Shown here: positions 55,080 through 64,000 of the stretch, one piece after another | Layout of the letters: each line of letters begins with the position of its first letter | How positions within the stretch are numbered: the stretch's first letter is position 1 | Assembly (NCBI GenBank): GCA_963830775.1 | Contig: CAWHNT010000050.1 | Location: 1 to 64,000, forward strand | DNA from: CAWHNT01 sp963830775 | GTDB taxonomy: Bacteria > Pseudomonadota > Alphaproteobacteria > Geminicoccales > Geminicoccaceae | Direction: 5' to 3' | Length of the DNA: 64,000 nucleotides | Program-made: the position numbers and the translations under genes | The notes under the pieces: model-generated | What the model saw: only the letters and a program-made list of their open reading frames with translations | Databases searched by the model: none | Told to the model about the DNA's origin: nothing

Positions 55080-58000
55080 CTACCCCGCCATCACCGCCAC
55101 CTCCTTCACCGGCCCGCCTCTGCGGACCGGCGGGTGGTGGCCGTCGCGGAAGGCCTTGAGCAGCTCGGCCTCGCGGCGCTTGGCGTGGGTGAGGTGGCGC
55201 TCCTTGACCGGGCCGAAGCCGCGGATCCGCTCCGGGATCGAGGCCAGCTCCACGGCGGTCGCGAGCGTCTCGGGCGTGAGGTCGGCCAGCAGCTCCTCGA
55301 GCAGGGTCTCGTAGTCCCGGATGAGCTGGCGCTCGATGCGACGGTCCTTGGTGTAGCCGAAGGGGTCCAGCGCCGTGCCGCGCAGCCGCTTCAGCCTTGC
55401 GAGCACCCGGAAGGCGTGCAGCATCCAGGGGCCGTAGGCGCGCTTGCGTGGCTCGCCCGAGACCGGATCAGTGTCCGCGATCAGCGGCGGGGCGAGGTGG
55501 AAGCTGAGCTTCCATGAGCCCTCGAACATGCTCTCGATGCGCTTGAGGAAGCCGGTCTCCGTGTAGAGCCGGGCTACCTCGTACTCGTCCTTGTAGGCCA
55601 GCAGCTTGTGGTAGCTGCGGGCGACAGCTTCCGTGAACGCGGTGCTCCCAGGGTTCGCCAGCTCCTCCGCCCGCCGGGCGCGTTCGACCAGCGCCCTGTA
55701 GCGGCTGGCATAGGCCTCGTCCTGGTAGGCCGTGAGGTGCGCAATGCGGCGCTCGATGACCTCGTCCAGGCTCTGCGACAGGCGGCGGTGCTCGGGCCGA
55801 GCTTCGGCAGGGCCGACGAGCGCCAGCACCGACTTCAGGTCGTGCGCGGCACGGCGGCCCCAGATGAACGCCTGGCGGTTGAACTCGACCGCCGCCCCGT
55901 TCAGCTCGATCGCCCGCATCACCGCCTCTTCCGAGAGCGGCACCAGCCCCTTCTGCCACGCGTAGCCGAGCAGCAGCATGTTGGTGGCGATCGAATCGCC
56001 CATGAGCGTTCGGGCGAGGCGGGTGGCGTCGACGAACTCGGCCGCACCTTCGCCCACGGCATCGACCACCCGGTCCTCCATGGGCCCCAGCGGGAAGAGG
56101 GGATCGCGGAACCGGTCGAGGTCGCCCGTCGCCGCCTGGGCCGCCACGGTGCGCACGAACTCGCTGGTCACGGCCACATCGCTGTTGACGACCGCCCGGC
56201 TGCGGCCCTGCTGCATCTTGGCCAGGGACTCGTCGGCCACGGTCACGATGATGTCGCAGCCCAGCACCAGATCGGCCTCGCCGGCGGCGATCCGTGGCGC
56301 CCACAGGCGGCCGGGCTCATCGGCGATCCGCACGTGCGACCACACCGCCCCGCCCTTCTGCGCCAGGCCCGCCATGTCGAGCGCGGTCACACCCTTGCCT
56401 TCGAGGTGCGCCGCCATGGCGAGGATGGCACCGATGGTGACCACGCCGGTGCCACCCACGCCGGTGACGAGGATGCCCCAGGGCTCGGCGGATGAAGGCA
56501 CGGCTGGCTCGGGCAGGTCGGGCAGCTCAGCGCCGGTGATGCCCTTCCCCTTGCGCAAGGTCCCGCCCTCGACCGTGACGAAGCTCGGGCAGAAGCCGTT
56601 GACGCAGCTATAGTCCTTGTTGCAGCTCGACTGGTCGATCTGCCGCTTCATGCCGAACTCGGTCGCCACCGGCTCGACCGAGACGCAGTTCGACTTGTTG
56701 GAGCAGTCGCCGCAGCCCTCGCAGACCAGCTCGTTGATGACCACGCGCCGGGCCGGGTCGGGGAACTTGCCGCGCTTGCGCCGCCGCCGCTTCTCGGCGG
56801 CACAGGTCTGCACATAGACCAGCGCCGTCACACCCGGCACCTCGCGCAGCCGGCGCTGGATCCGGTCCAGCTCCTCGCGCGGCCGCAAGCTCACGCCCGA
56901 GGGGAGGTGCGTGATCGCCTCCCGCTCCTTCTCGTCCGCGACGACGATGATCTCGGCCAGGCCCTCGGCCTCCAGCTGCTGCACGAGCTGGCTCACCGAG
57001 AGGCCCGATGTCTCCATCTTCTGCCCGCCGGTCATGGCGACCGCGTCGTTGTAGAGGATCTTGTAGGTGATGCTCACGCCGGCGGCGACCGCGGCCCGGA
57101 TCGCCAGGATGCCGGAGTGGAAGTAGGTGCCGTCGCCCAGGTTCGCGAACACGTGCGGGGTGGTGGTGAACGGCGCCTGCCCGATCCACGGCACCCCCTC
57201 GCCGCCCATCTGGGTGAAGGTCTTGGTCTCCTCGGCGTAGATCCAGGTCGCCATGTAGTGGCAGCCGATCCCGGCCAGCGCCCGGCTGCCCTCCGGCACC
57301 CGCGTGCTCGTGTTGTGCGGGCAGCCCGAGCAGTAGTGCGGCACCCGCTGCACGGCGAGCTTCGCCCGTGCCAGCGACTGTTCCTTAGCCTCCAGGAACG
57401 CCAGCCGCTGCTGCACCCGCTCGCTGGTGTGGAACCGTGCGATCCTTCCGGCGATCGCCCGCGCGATCATCGCCGGCGTCAGCTCGGAGGCCGCCGGCAG
57501 CAGCCATCCCGCCCTGCGGCAGCGCCCACTCGCCCTTCTCGTCGAACTTGCCGATGACGCGCGGCCGCACGTCCTCGCGCCAGTTGTAGAGCTCCTCCTT
57601 GAGCTGATACTCGAGATGCTGCCGCTTCTCCTCGACGACCAGCACCTCCTCCAGCCCTTCCGCGAACCGCCGCGTCCCCTCGCTCTCGAGCGGCCAGCTC
57701 ATCCCCACCTTGTAGACCCTGATCCCGATCTCGGCCGCCAGCCGCTCGTCGATCCCCAGATCGTCCAGCGCCTGCCGCACATCGAGATAGGACTTGCCCG
57801 CCGTGATGATCCCGAGCCGCGGCCGCGGGCTGTCGATGACGATCCGGTTGAGCCCGTTGGCCCGCGCATAGGCCAGCGCCGCATAGGCCTTCTGGTGCAT
57901 CCGCGCTTCCTGCACCAGCGGCGGATCCGGCCACCTGATCCCCAACCCCCCCACCGGCACCACGAAGTCGGTGGGCAACTGAACGCTGACCCGCGCCGGG

Positions 58001-58677
58001 TCGACCTCGACGCTGGCGGTGCTCTCGACGGTGTCGGTGACGGCCTTCAGCGCCACCCAGCAGCCCGAGTAGCGCGACATCGCCCAGCCATGGATGCCGA
58101 GATCGAGATAGTCCTGCACGCCCGACGGGTTGAGCACCGGGATCATCGCCGCCGCGAACACATGGTCCGACTGGTGCGGCAGCGTCGACGACTTCGCCGC
58201 ATGGTCGTCCCCCGCCACCACCAGCACGCCGCCATGCCGGCTGGTCCCGGCAAAGTTCCCGTGCTTCAGCACATCCAGCGAGCGATCGACCCCCGGCCCC
58301 TTCCCATACCAGAGCGCGAACACCCCATCGTGCTTCGCCCCCGGAAACAGCCCGACCTGCTGCGAGCCCCAGACGGAAGTCGCCGCCAAATCCTCGTTCA
58401 GCCCCGGCTGGAACACGATCCCATGCTGTTCCAGATGCCGCCGCGCCTGCGAGAGCACCTGGTCGAGGCCACCCAGCGGCGAGCCTCGATAGCCGGAGAT
58501 GAAGCCGGCGGTGTTGAGCCCCGCCGCCTCGTCCCGCTGCCGCTGCAGGATCGGCAGCCTCGCCAGCGCCTGGATGCCGGTGAGAACAATCCGGCCCTTG
58601 GCCAGCCCGTAGCGATCATCGAGACTGACCTTCCTGAGCTCGGTCCGCAGCGCCTGCTCGGTCGGGGCCAGCGTCAT
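55080..58677 (-). CDS. Indolepyruvate ferredoxin oxidoreductase, fused subunits (apparent frameshift)
   Basis: About 1199 codons. Decarboxylates indolepyruvate or other aryl/branched 2-oxo acids to acyl-CoA with electrons passed to ferredoxin. Order: pyrimidine-binding domain (TAGFISGYRGSPLGGLDQVL), a linker with CSGCPHNTSTRVPEGSRALA, the TPP-binding domain (FANLGDGTYFHSGILAIRAA, YNDAVAMTGGQ), a cysteine cluster (CEGCGDCSNKSNC and CNKDYSCVNGFC), and the C-terminal gamma domain (VTGVGGTGVVTIGAILAMAA). The N-terminal frame (58677 to about 57512) and the rest are separated by one extra G in CAGGGCGGG at about 57508-57514. Correction gives GWLLPAASELTPAMIARAIA across the joint. It is convergent with the FAH gene and 83 bp from trxC. 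Confidence 0.9.
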
Positions 58678-58760
58678 CGGCGGGTCTCCTGGGTGATGAC
58701 ACGACAGTTGGACTGGCTGCCCGCGGCGTCAATTGCTCGTTGCTGGAGGGGGTCCCGCAT

Positions 58761-59214
58761 TCAGGAGCGGTGCGCAGCTCCCTCTCGCGTCACCCAATCC
58801 ACGATCCCACCCGTGTTCATGGCACCCGCCGTCTGCGCCGCCCGTTCGCCGCGTACGAACATCATCATCGTCGGGATGCTGCGGATCCCGAACCGGGCGG
58901 CGAGTGCCGGCTCCTCCTCGGTGTTGACCTTGAGGAGGCGGAAGTGCGGCTCGAGCTCGGCCGCGGCACGCTCATAGGCAGGGCGCCATGGCCCGGCATG
59001 GCCCACACCAGGGTGCCCAAAAGTCCACCACGATCGGGATGTCGTTGCGCGAGCGGTGCCGCTCGAACCCATCGCCAATGACGTCGAACGGCTTGCCCAG
59101 GAACAAGGCCTGCTTGCAAGTCCCGCAACGCGCCCTCTGCGCTGGGCGGTCGGGCGGGATGCGGTTCACCGCCGTGCAGTGTGGGCAGACGATGTGCGAG
59201 ACCGAGCGCTGCAT
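58761..59214 (-). CDS. trxC: Thioredoxin 2 (TrxC-like, apparent frameshift)
   Basis: About 150 residues. The N-terminal zinc ribbon has CPHC and CGTC, and the thioredoxin fold follows with the redox site FWAPWCGPCRAMAP. One extra base in a run of three (58981-58983) sends the first frame to a stop. The other frame continues AYERAAAELEPHFRLLKVNT, IRSIPTMMMFVRGERAAQTA and ends GAAHRS. It reduces disulfides in the cytosol and is typically induced by oxidative stress in relatives. The start follows GAGGAG. Confidence 0.86.
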
Positions 59215-59227
59215 GCTGCAACTCTCC

Positions 59228-60078
59228 TCAAAGCAGCTCCAGTGGCTGCTTGCGCGTCGGTGGCGGGAACGTGCGGTCGAGGTCGGCAAGGTCCTGCGCC
59301 GTGAGCCGGATGTCGAGCGCCATCCGGTTCTCCCGGACGTGGCTCTCGTCGCCCGCCTTCGGGATGGCGATGACGAGCGGCTCGCGCATCACCCAGGCGA
59401 GCGCTACCTGGGCCGGCGTGGCGCCGTGTCGGGCCGCCACCTCCTTCAGCGCGTTCTTCCGCAGCAGGCGACCCTGCTCGATCGGGGAGTAGGCCATGAT
59501 CGGCATCGCCCGCTCGCGGCACCAGGGGAGCAGGTCCCACTCGATGCCGCGGCGGGTCAGGTTGTAGAGCACCTGGTTGGTGGCGCAGGCCTCCCCGCCC
59601 GGAAGTGCCGCCAGCTCCTCCATGTCGTCGGTGTCGAGGTTGCTGACACCCCAGTGCCGGATCTTGCCGGCCTCGGACCAGCGCCTCCATGCCCGGCCAC
59701 CGTCTCGGCCAGCGGCACGCCGCCGCGCCAGTGCAGGAGGTAGAGGTCGAGCCGGTCGGTGCCGAGGCGGCGGAGGCTGGCCTCGCAGGCGGCGACCGTG
59801 CCCTTGCGCGAGGCGTTGGAGGGCAGCACCTTGCTGACCAGGAAGACCTCGTCGCGGCGGCCGTGGATGGCTTCGGCTACGACCCGCTCCGCCCCGCCGC
59901 TGGCGTACATCTCGGCGGTGTCGATGAGGGTCATGCCGAGGTCGAGGCCGAGGCGGAGGGCAGCCGCCTCCTCCGCGGCAGGGCGCCGGCCCTCGCCCAT
60001 GTACCAGGTGCCCTGGCCCAAGGCCGGCACGGCCTCGCCGGACGGGAGCGTCACCGTGCGCATGGTGGCTTCAGGCAT
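59228..60078 (-). CDS. Aldo/keto reductase (two apparent frameshifts)
   Basis: About 283 residues. The start ATG 60078 has AAGGAGG upstream. The tetrad is visible: Asp and Tyr in LIDTAEMYASGGAE, Lys in VFLVSKVLPSN, His in LYLLHWRG. The frame is lost by one extra base at 59692-59694 and regained after a second, opposite change at about 59675-59677. The corrected text reads GMEALVxEAGKIRHWGVSNL then DTDDMEELAALPGG. The C-terminus IPKAGDESHVRENRMALDI binds the NADPH phosphate. The substrate is unknown. Confidence 0.83.
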
Positions 60079-60136
60079 GCTCGACCTCCTTCGGGCACTC
60101 GTGTGCATTGTGGATCAGATCGGCCAGAGCAAGCCC

Positions 60137-60559
60137 GTGATCCAGGTTACCGACAGCATCGCCCTTGAGGAGCGCGAGATCGAGGAGAGCTTCGTACGCG
60201 CCTCGGGGCCGGGCGGGCAGAACGTCAACAAGCTGGCCACCGCCGTCCAGCTCCGCTTCGACGTGCGCCGCTCGCCGAGCCTGCCCGAGCCCGTGCGCCT
60301 GCGGCTGGAGAAGCTCGCCGGCAGCCGCCTGACCCAGGAAGGCGTGCTCGTCATCACCGCCCAGCGCTTCCGTACCCAGGAGCGCAACCGGCAGGACGCG
60401 CTGGACCGGCTGGTGGAGCTGATCCGCCGCGCCGCCATCCCTCCGACCCCCCGCCATCGCACCCGGCCGACGCTGGCCTCGCGGCAGAGGCGGCTCGAGA
60501 CCAAGGCCCACCGCTCCCTGACCAAGCGCGGCCGCCGCACCCCGCCAGGTTCCGACTGA
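60137..60559 (+). CDS. arfB: Alternative ribosome-rescue factor ArfB (peptidyl-tRNA hydrolase)
   Basis: 140 residues from GTG 60137, the start that aligns with the conserved IQVTDSIALEEREIEESFVR. The GGQ hydrolytic loop is at residues 26-28 (RASGPGGQNVNK). A long Arg/Lys-rich tail (SRQRRLETKAHRSLTKRG) inserts in the empty mRNA channel of stalled ribosomes. It is short compared with release factors, as expected. Divergent from the aldo/keto reductase gene. An upstream GTG at 60110 is less likely. Confidence 0.87.
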   Translation: MIQVTDSIALEEREIEESFVRASGPGGQNVNKLATAVQLRFDVRRSPSLPEPVRLRLEKLAGSRLTQEGVLVITAQRFRTQERNRQDALDRLVELIRRAAIPPTPRHRTRPTLASRQRRLETKAHRSLTKRGRRTPPGSD

Positions 60560-60631
60560 AAGCGGGAACATCGGGGGCGGCCTGCAACTTACTTCGACTG
60601 GTGCGACAGCTGGCCCCCTTGGAGACAGGCG

Positions 60632-60868
60632 ATGACGCAGACCCGTGCCAACACCCGCCTGACCCTGGCGGCCCTGGCCGTGGCGGCCTTCGTGGCCGGC
60701 TGCACCGACGGTGCCGGCCGGGTCGGCGCCATCAACACCGGCATGCCGGACGACGAGACGCCCACGAACCGCACCAGCTCGCCCACGCCCACGGCGGACA
60801 CCGTCCCGGGCGGCGGGGGCGGCGGGGCGGGTACGGGCGACGATATCGGCTCCGGCGTCGGGCAGTAG
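60632..60868 (+). CDS. Small putative lipoprotein
   Basis: 78 residues with a signal peptide ending in the lipobox VAGC (residues about 22-25). A short Asp/Thr/Pro-rich disordered tail follows with a GGGGGGAGTGDD run. GGAGAC lies 6-7 bases before the ATG. I recognise no family. Outer-membrane sorting is likely because Thr follows the lipidated Cys. Confidence 0.62.
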   Translation: MTQTRANTRLTLAALAVAAFVAGCTDGAGRVGAINTGMPDDETPTNRTSSPTPTADTVPGGGGGGAGTGDDIGSGVGQ

Positions 60869-60973
60869 CCCACCCGGCCTTCCCCCTGCGCCGGCCCGCC
60901 GCCTTGTGCGGCCGGGCGCGGCATGCTCACTTGCGGCGCTCGCGAACGGCCGTCAGCATTGGGGGAGGCGGGA

Positions 60974-61816
60974 ATGAAGCTCGTGCGCTATGGGGCCAAG
61001 GGCCAGGAGAAGCCCGGGATCGTGGATGCGCAAGGCCGCATCCGCTCGCTCGAGGGCCATGTCCAGGATATCGCAGGTGAGGGCCTGAGCGCCGGCAGCC
61101 TGCAGAAGCTGGCCGGCCTCGGCCTGGACAGCCTGCCGCTGGTCGAGGGCAGCCCGCGCCTGGGTGCCTGCGTCGGCAAGGTCGGCAAGATGATCTGCAT
61201 CGGCCTCAACTATTCGGACCATGCGGCCGAGAGCGGGATGCAGGTGCCGCCCGAGCCCGTGATCTTCATGAAGGCCACCAGCGCCATCTGCGGCCCCAAC
61301 GACGATGTCGAGATCCCGCGCAAGGGCGAGAAGACCGACTGGGAGGTCGAGCTCGGCATCGTCATCGGCGAGCCCACGAAATATGTGAGCGAGGCCGAGG
61401 CGCTGAACCACATCGCCGGCTACTGCATCGTCAACGACGTCTCCGAGCGCCACTTCCAGGCCGAGCGCAGCGGCCAGTGGACCAAGGGCAAGAGCCACGA
61501 CACGTTCGGGCCCACCGGCCCCTGGCTGGTGACCAAGGACGAGATCCCGGAGCCCAACGACCTCGCCATGTGGCTGGAGGTGGACGGGCACCGCTACCAG
61601 AACGGCTCGACCCGGACCATGGTCTACAAGGTGCCGTTCCTGGTCAGCTACCTCTCGCAGTTCATGAGCCTGCAGCCGGGCGACATCATCTCCACCGGCA
61701 CCCCGCCCGGCGTGGGCCTGGGGCAGAAGCCCCCGGTGTACCTCAAGGCCGGCCAGGAGATGCGGCTCGGCATCGACGGCCTGGGCGAGCAGCGCCAGCG
61801 CACCGTCCAGGCGTGA
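60974..61816 (+). CDS. Fumarylacetoacetate hydrolase-family protein
   Basis: 280 residues, intact. Begins MKLVRYGAKGQEKPGIVDAQ, an N-terminal cap domain. The FAH barrel follows with metal Glu residues in EKTDWEVELGIVIGE, Asp in VNDVSERHFQAERS and the closing ISTGTPPGVGLGQ. Similar proteins include ureidoglycolate lyase and acylpyruvate hydrolases. GFGPTGPWLV-like FGPTGPWLVTKDEIPEPN is characteristic of the 2,4-diketo-3-deoxy-fuconate hydrolase subgroup, so sugar-acid or ureide breakdown is possible. The ribosome site is GGGAGGCGGG. Confidence 0.88.
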   Translation: MKLVRYGAKGQEKPGIVDAQGRIRSLEGHVQDIAGEGLSAGSLQKLAGLGLDSLPLVEGSPRLGACVGKVGKMICIGLNYSDHAAESGMQVPPEPVIFMKATSAICGPNDDVEIPRKGEKTDWEVELGIVIGEPTKYVSEAEALNHIAGYCIVNDVSERHFQAERSGQWTKGKSHDTFGPTGPWLVTKDEIPEPNDLAMWLEVDGHRYQNGSTRTMVYKVPFLVSYLSQFMSLQPGDIISTGTPPGVGLGQKPPVYLKAGQEMRLGIDGLGEQRQRTVQA

Positions 61817-61881
61817 TCCAGGGCCAGCCGTCCGGCATCGCCGGCGGCTGGCGAAGGCCCTCGGCCACGGAGAAGAATCCC

Positions 61882-62367
61882 GTGCTGACCACCATCCTGG
61901 CAGCCGTGGACGGCTCCGAGCATGCCCGCCGCGCGGCCACGCTGGCGGGCGACCTCGCCGGCCGCTACGGCGCCAGGCTGGTGATCGTCCACGTCATGAC
62001 GAGCGAGCCGATGCCGGCCGAGCTCAAGGACCTGGCAGCCGCGGCGGCAATGCCGGCGGGCCTGGCCGAGGCGCCGGCAGGCGAGCTGCTGTCGCCGGCT
62101 GACGAGGCCGGGATGCGTCTGGCCGTGGGCGAGCGCTTGCTGGACGAGGCCATGGAACTCGCCCGTGGCCAGGGTGCGGACACGGTTCAGACCCTGCTCC
62201 TGCGCGGCGACGCCGCCACGGTGATCCTCGAGCGCGTGGCCCAGGAGGACGCGCATCTCGTGGTCATGGGGGCCAAGGGCCTGGGTGCGCTGAAGGATCT
62301 GCTGCTGGGCAGCGTTTCGCAGAAGGTGAGCCAGCTCGCGGCCTGCGGCTGCCTGACGGTAAGGTGA
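61882..62367 (+). CDS. Universal stress protein (UspA family)
   Basis: 161 residues from GTG 61882 with GGAGAA upstream. The nucleotide-binding signature GAKGLGALKDLLLGSVS (G-2x-G-9x-G-S) near residue 133 marks the ATP-binding class. TTILAAVDGSEHARRAATLA is the usual first strand-helix unit. An insert around residues 40-75 (ELKDLAAAAAMPAGLAEAPA) is longer than in E. coli UspA. It lies 65 bp after the FAH gene and may be co-transcribed. Confidence 0.87.
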   Translation: MLTTILAAVDGSEHARRAATLAGDLAGRYGARLVIVHVMTSEPMPAELKDLAAAAAMPAGLAEAPAGELLSPADEAGMRLAVGERLLDEAMELARGQGADTVQTLLLRGDAATVILERVAQEDAHLVVMGAKGLGALKDLLLGSVSQKVSQLAACGCLTVR

Positions 62368-62497
62368 CAAGATGCAGGGCTCGCCATTAACGGCGCCTAG
62401 TCACGATTCGCGGCTGGCTCATTGCGCTATGCGGCGCGATGCCTCCCGATTAACCCCAAGCGACATCACGGACGCTCTATACTTGAAATCGATGCAC

Positions 62498-63093
62498 ATG
62501 GCCGAAACGACGGAACCAAAGAGGCTTTGTGTATGTAAATACCGACTTGCTACCACCGAACTTTCCAACTCATAAACACCCAAAAGGGTTTTGGGAGATG
62601 CTCGGCCGTGCAATAGCTACATTCGGGTTTCTTGAGGAGGCCTTGGGGAAGGCTATTTTCGTGTTTACCGGTACACGACCCATACAGGACGATGAGTTCG
62701 AAGCAGAGCTTCAGAAGTGGCTTCCAACTTTAAAGAGAGCGCTTTCCGATCCTCTTGGCGGCCTCATGAATTCATATGGAAACGCGGTCAGAGCTAACAG
62801 CAGTGCAACAATTACCAACCTGGATGATTTACTAGAGGATTTGCGCAAGGTAGCGGTCATTCGAAATGTTCTATGTCATGGATCGTGGAGGGAGCCTGAT
62901 GCTCAGGAACGATCTCTCCCTCTGTTTGTCTAATAGACAAGGAGAGATATTTCAGACCCCTATCGATATTGCTTTTCTTCAGCAAATGCAACTGCAGACA
63001 GCCGAGCTGTCTTGCGCTGTGATAAATAGCGTAACGCACATGGGCTATCAGTTCCCCGGATCAGGTGGGCCGGGAACCCCTTTGTGGCGATAA
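62498..63093 (+). CDS. Hypothetical protein, AT-rich gene with two apparent frameshifts
   Basis: Three segments read as one protein of about 197 residues: MAETTEPKR, then (after one extra base at about 62524-62528) FVYVNTDLLPPNFPTHKHPK to RNVLCHGSWREPDAQERSLP, then (after one extra T at about 62932) NRQGEIFQTPIDIAFLQQMQ to MGYQFPGSGGPGTPLW. It is mostly helical. FWEMLGRAIATFGFLEEALG and DLRKVAVIRNVLCHGSWREP suggest a family of orphan soluble proteins, but I know no function. Base composition is much lower in GC than all neighbours, and codon use includes many A/T-ending codons, so horizontal acquisition is likely. No mobility gene adjoins it. Confidence 0.6.
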
Positions 63094-63293
63094 GTGCTTA
63101 AGTTTCATTGATCGCTATGTCGCGGATGACTTCAACCATCGAACGCGAACATCCTCTCGCGGCTGGCTAAGTTTGCGACGCGAACTGGTCAGCGGATTGG
63201 TACTTCTTCTCGCCCGTCTGGAGGCGGCGCGACTACCGGCTGGCGCTGGTCGGTCAGGCTGCGAGCAAGGCCGTGGCGCCACTGCTCGGCAAC

Positions 63294-63830
63294 TCACCCC
63301 GCCGGTGCCCGCCGCAGCGCCTCCTCGCGCGGCAGGGCGAAGCCGAACAGGATCTGATAGCCCGGCACGCCGTAGGGGCCGATGCCGCGGAAGCGCTGGC
63401 TGAAACTCTCGCGGCTGCCTGCCTCGCGGGCACCTGGCGTCACCGGGATGCGGGCCAGGAAGTCCTGGCGGTCGAGGACCTCGCCGCCCGGGGCCGTCAC
63501 CGCCACGAAGTAGGGCAGCTCCACGGTCGAGCCGGAGAAGGCGAGCCCGGGCTCGACCTGGGTCTCGACCGCGACGTTGATCAGGAGGTCGCCGTCCTCG
63601 GCACGGCAATTGCCTGAGATGTTCTGCAGGGCCGCCCGGTAGACCAGGTGCTCGGGCGCCTCGGCAGTACCCGGCGTGTAGCGCTCGAGGCTGCTGAGCT
63701 CGTCGATGATGGCGGGCCTGGGGCAGACGAGCCGGGGCTCGTCGTCGGAGGAGGAGCAGGCGGCGAGCAGCAGGGCCATCGCCAGCAGGAGGAAGGCAGA
63801 ATGCCGCCGTGCCACCGCCAATCCCATCAT
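63294..63830 (-). CDS. Putative lipoprotein
   Basis: 178 residues. Signal sequence FLLLAMALLLAAC with lipobox LAAC, then SSSDDEPRL. The mature domain is beta-rich (YRAALQNISGNCRAEDGDLL, VNVAVETQVEPGLAF-like, VELPYFVAVTAPGGEVLDRQ) and ends with a short Arg/Pro tail. It resembles no family I can name. Ser after the Cys favours outer-membrane sorting. The 200 bp between this gene and the AT-rich gene hold nothing recognisable. Confidence 0.68.
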   Translation of the reverse strand: MMGLAVARRHSAFLLLAMALLLAACSSSDDEPRLVCPRPAIIDELSSLERYTPGTAEAPEHLVYRAALQNISGNCRAEDGDLLINVAVETQVEPGLAFSGSTVELPYFVAVTAPGGEVLDRQDFLARIPVTPGAREAGSRESFSQRFRGIGPYGVPGYQILFGFALPREEALRRAPAG

Positions 63831-63971
63831 TCACGGCTCTCCTGCAACCATCCCGCGACCGCCCGGGCCAGAGCGGTAGCCCCTCGGCCAGGCATGGGCA
63901 AGGCCCCTGGGGCAACAGCGGCCCGTTGCCTCGCCGGCCCAGCCGGGTAGATTGATGTTCTCGGAGAGCAC

Positions 63972-64000
63972 ATGAGCACAGTGCAACAGCTTGGGTGGGA
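63972..64000 (+). CDS. Start of a gene cut by the window edge
   Basis: ATG 63972 follows TCGGAGAGCAC, a good ribosome site at 5-6 bases, and encodes MSTVQQLGW before the window ends. Too short to identify. Confidence 0.3.

Overview
The window is high-GC DNA from an alphaproteobacterium. This is inferred from gene order, not from a marker-gene search: a complete 14-gene nuoA-N operon followed by birA, coaX, ribonuclease J, methylmalonyl-CoA epimerase and a DUF1467 gene, plus an aminotransferase-ftsK-lolA run. A Rhodospirillales/Geminicoccales-type lineage fits, but the sequence alone does not fix it. Layout: 0-4.4 kb holds a TSUP exporter fragment, a DMT transporter, an SDR, an unrecognised 399-aa protein and an MFS permease. 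4.6-8.0 kb is a decayed accessory patch: an RTX-type gene broken by frameshifts and an IS30 element, a headless TIR-domain remnant, an aldolase-like scrap and a lone SAF-domain (altronate dehydratase-type) protein. 8.1-12.6 kb is housekeeping (aminotransferase, FtsK, LolA). 12.6-20.1 kb holds an MFS permease, a membrane-anchored Ala-rich protein, an EEP-family phosphoesterase, a hydratase, and a + strand run of M20 peptidase, P1 peptidase, cupin and Asp/Glu-racemase-like protein. 20.1-24.5 kb is an insertion-sequence cluster (IS110, IS5, IS30) that has destroyed a secreted-protein gene. 24.5-29.4 kb carries a 2-hydroxyacid dehydrogenase, an OmpA-like protein, a thiolase and a CopC-CopD/DUF2946 copper pair. 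29.4-47.9 kb is the complex I operon with its conserved tail, all on the - strand, with a promoter candidate before nuoA and an intrinsic terminator after DUF1467. A tRNA-Asp lies just upstream of nuoA. 48.2-64 kb holds an aldolase, a TPR-SPOR protein, a GntR regulator divergent from an NMT1/SsuA-like ABC transporter with two permeases, FAH-family hydrolases, a fused indolepyruvate ferredoxin oxidoreductase, thioredoxin 2, an aldo/keto reductase, ArfB, UspA, two small lipoproteins and one AT-rich orphan gene. The most striking property is the number of single-base frameshifts in otherwise perfect genes, including normally essential or single-copy ones: ftsK, lolA, nuoN, nuoG (three times), the fused oxidoreductase, trxC and an ABC ATPase. 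Several are an extra G/C in a GGG/CCC run. The most economical explanation is residual consensus error in the assembly, although true decay clearly exists around the IS elements. No CRISPR array, prophage, secondary-metabolite cluster or convincing new defence system was found. The nearest thing to defence is the truncated TIR remnant.
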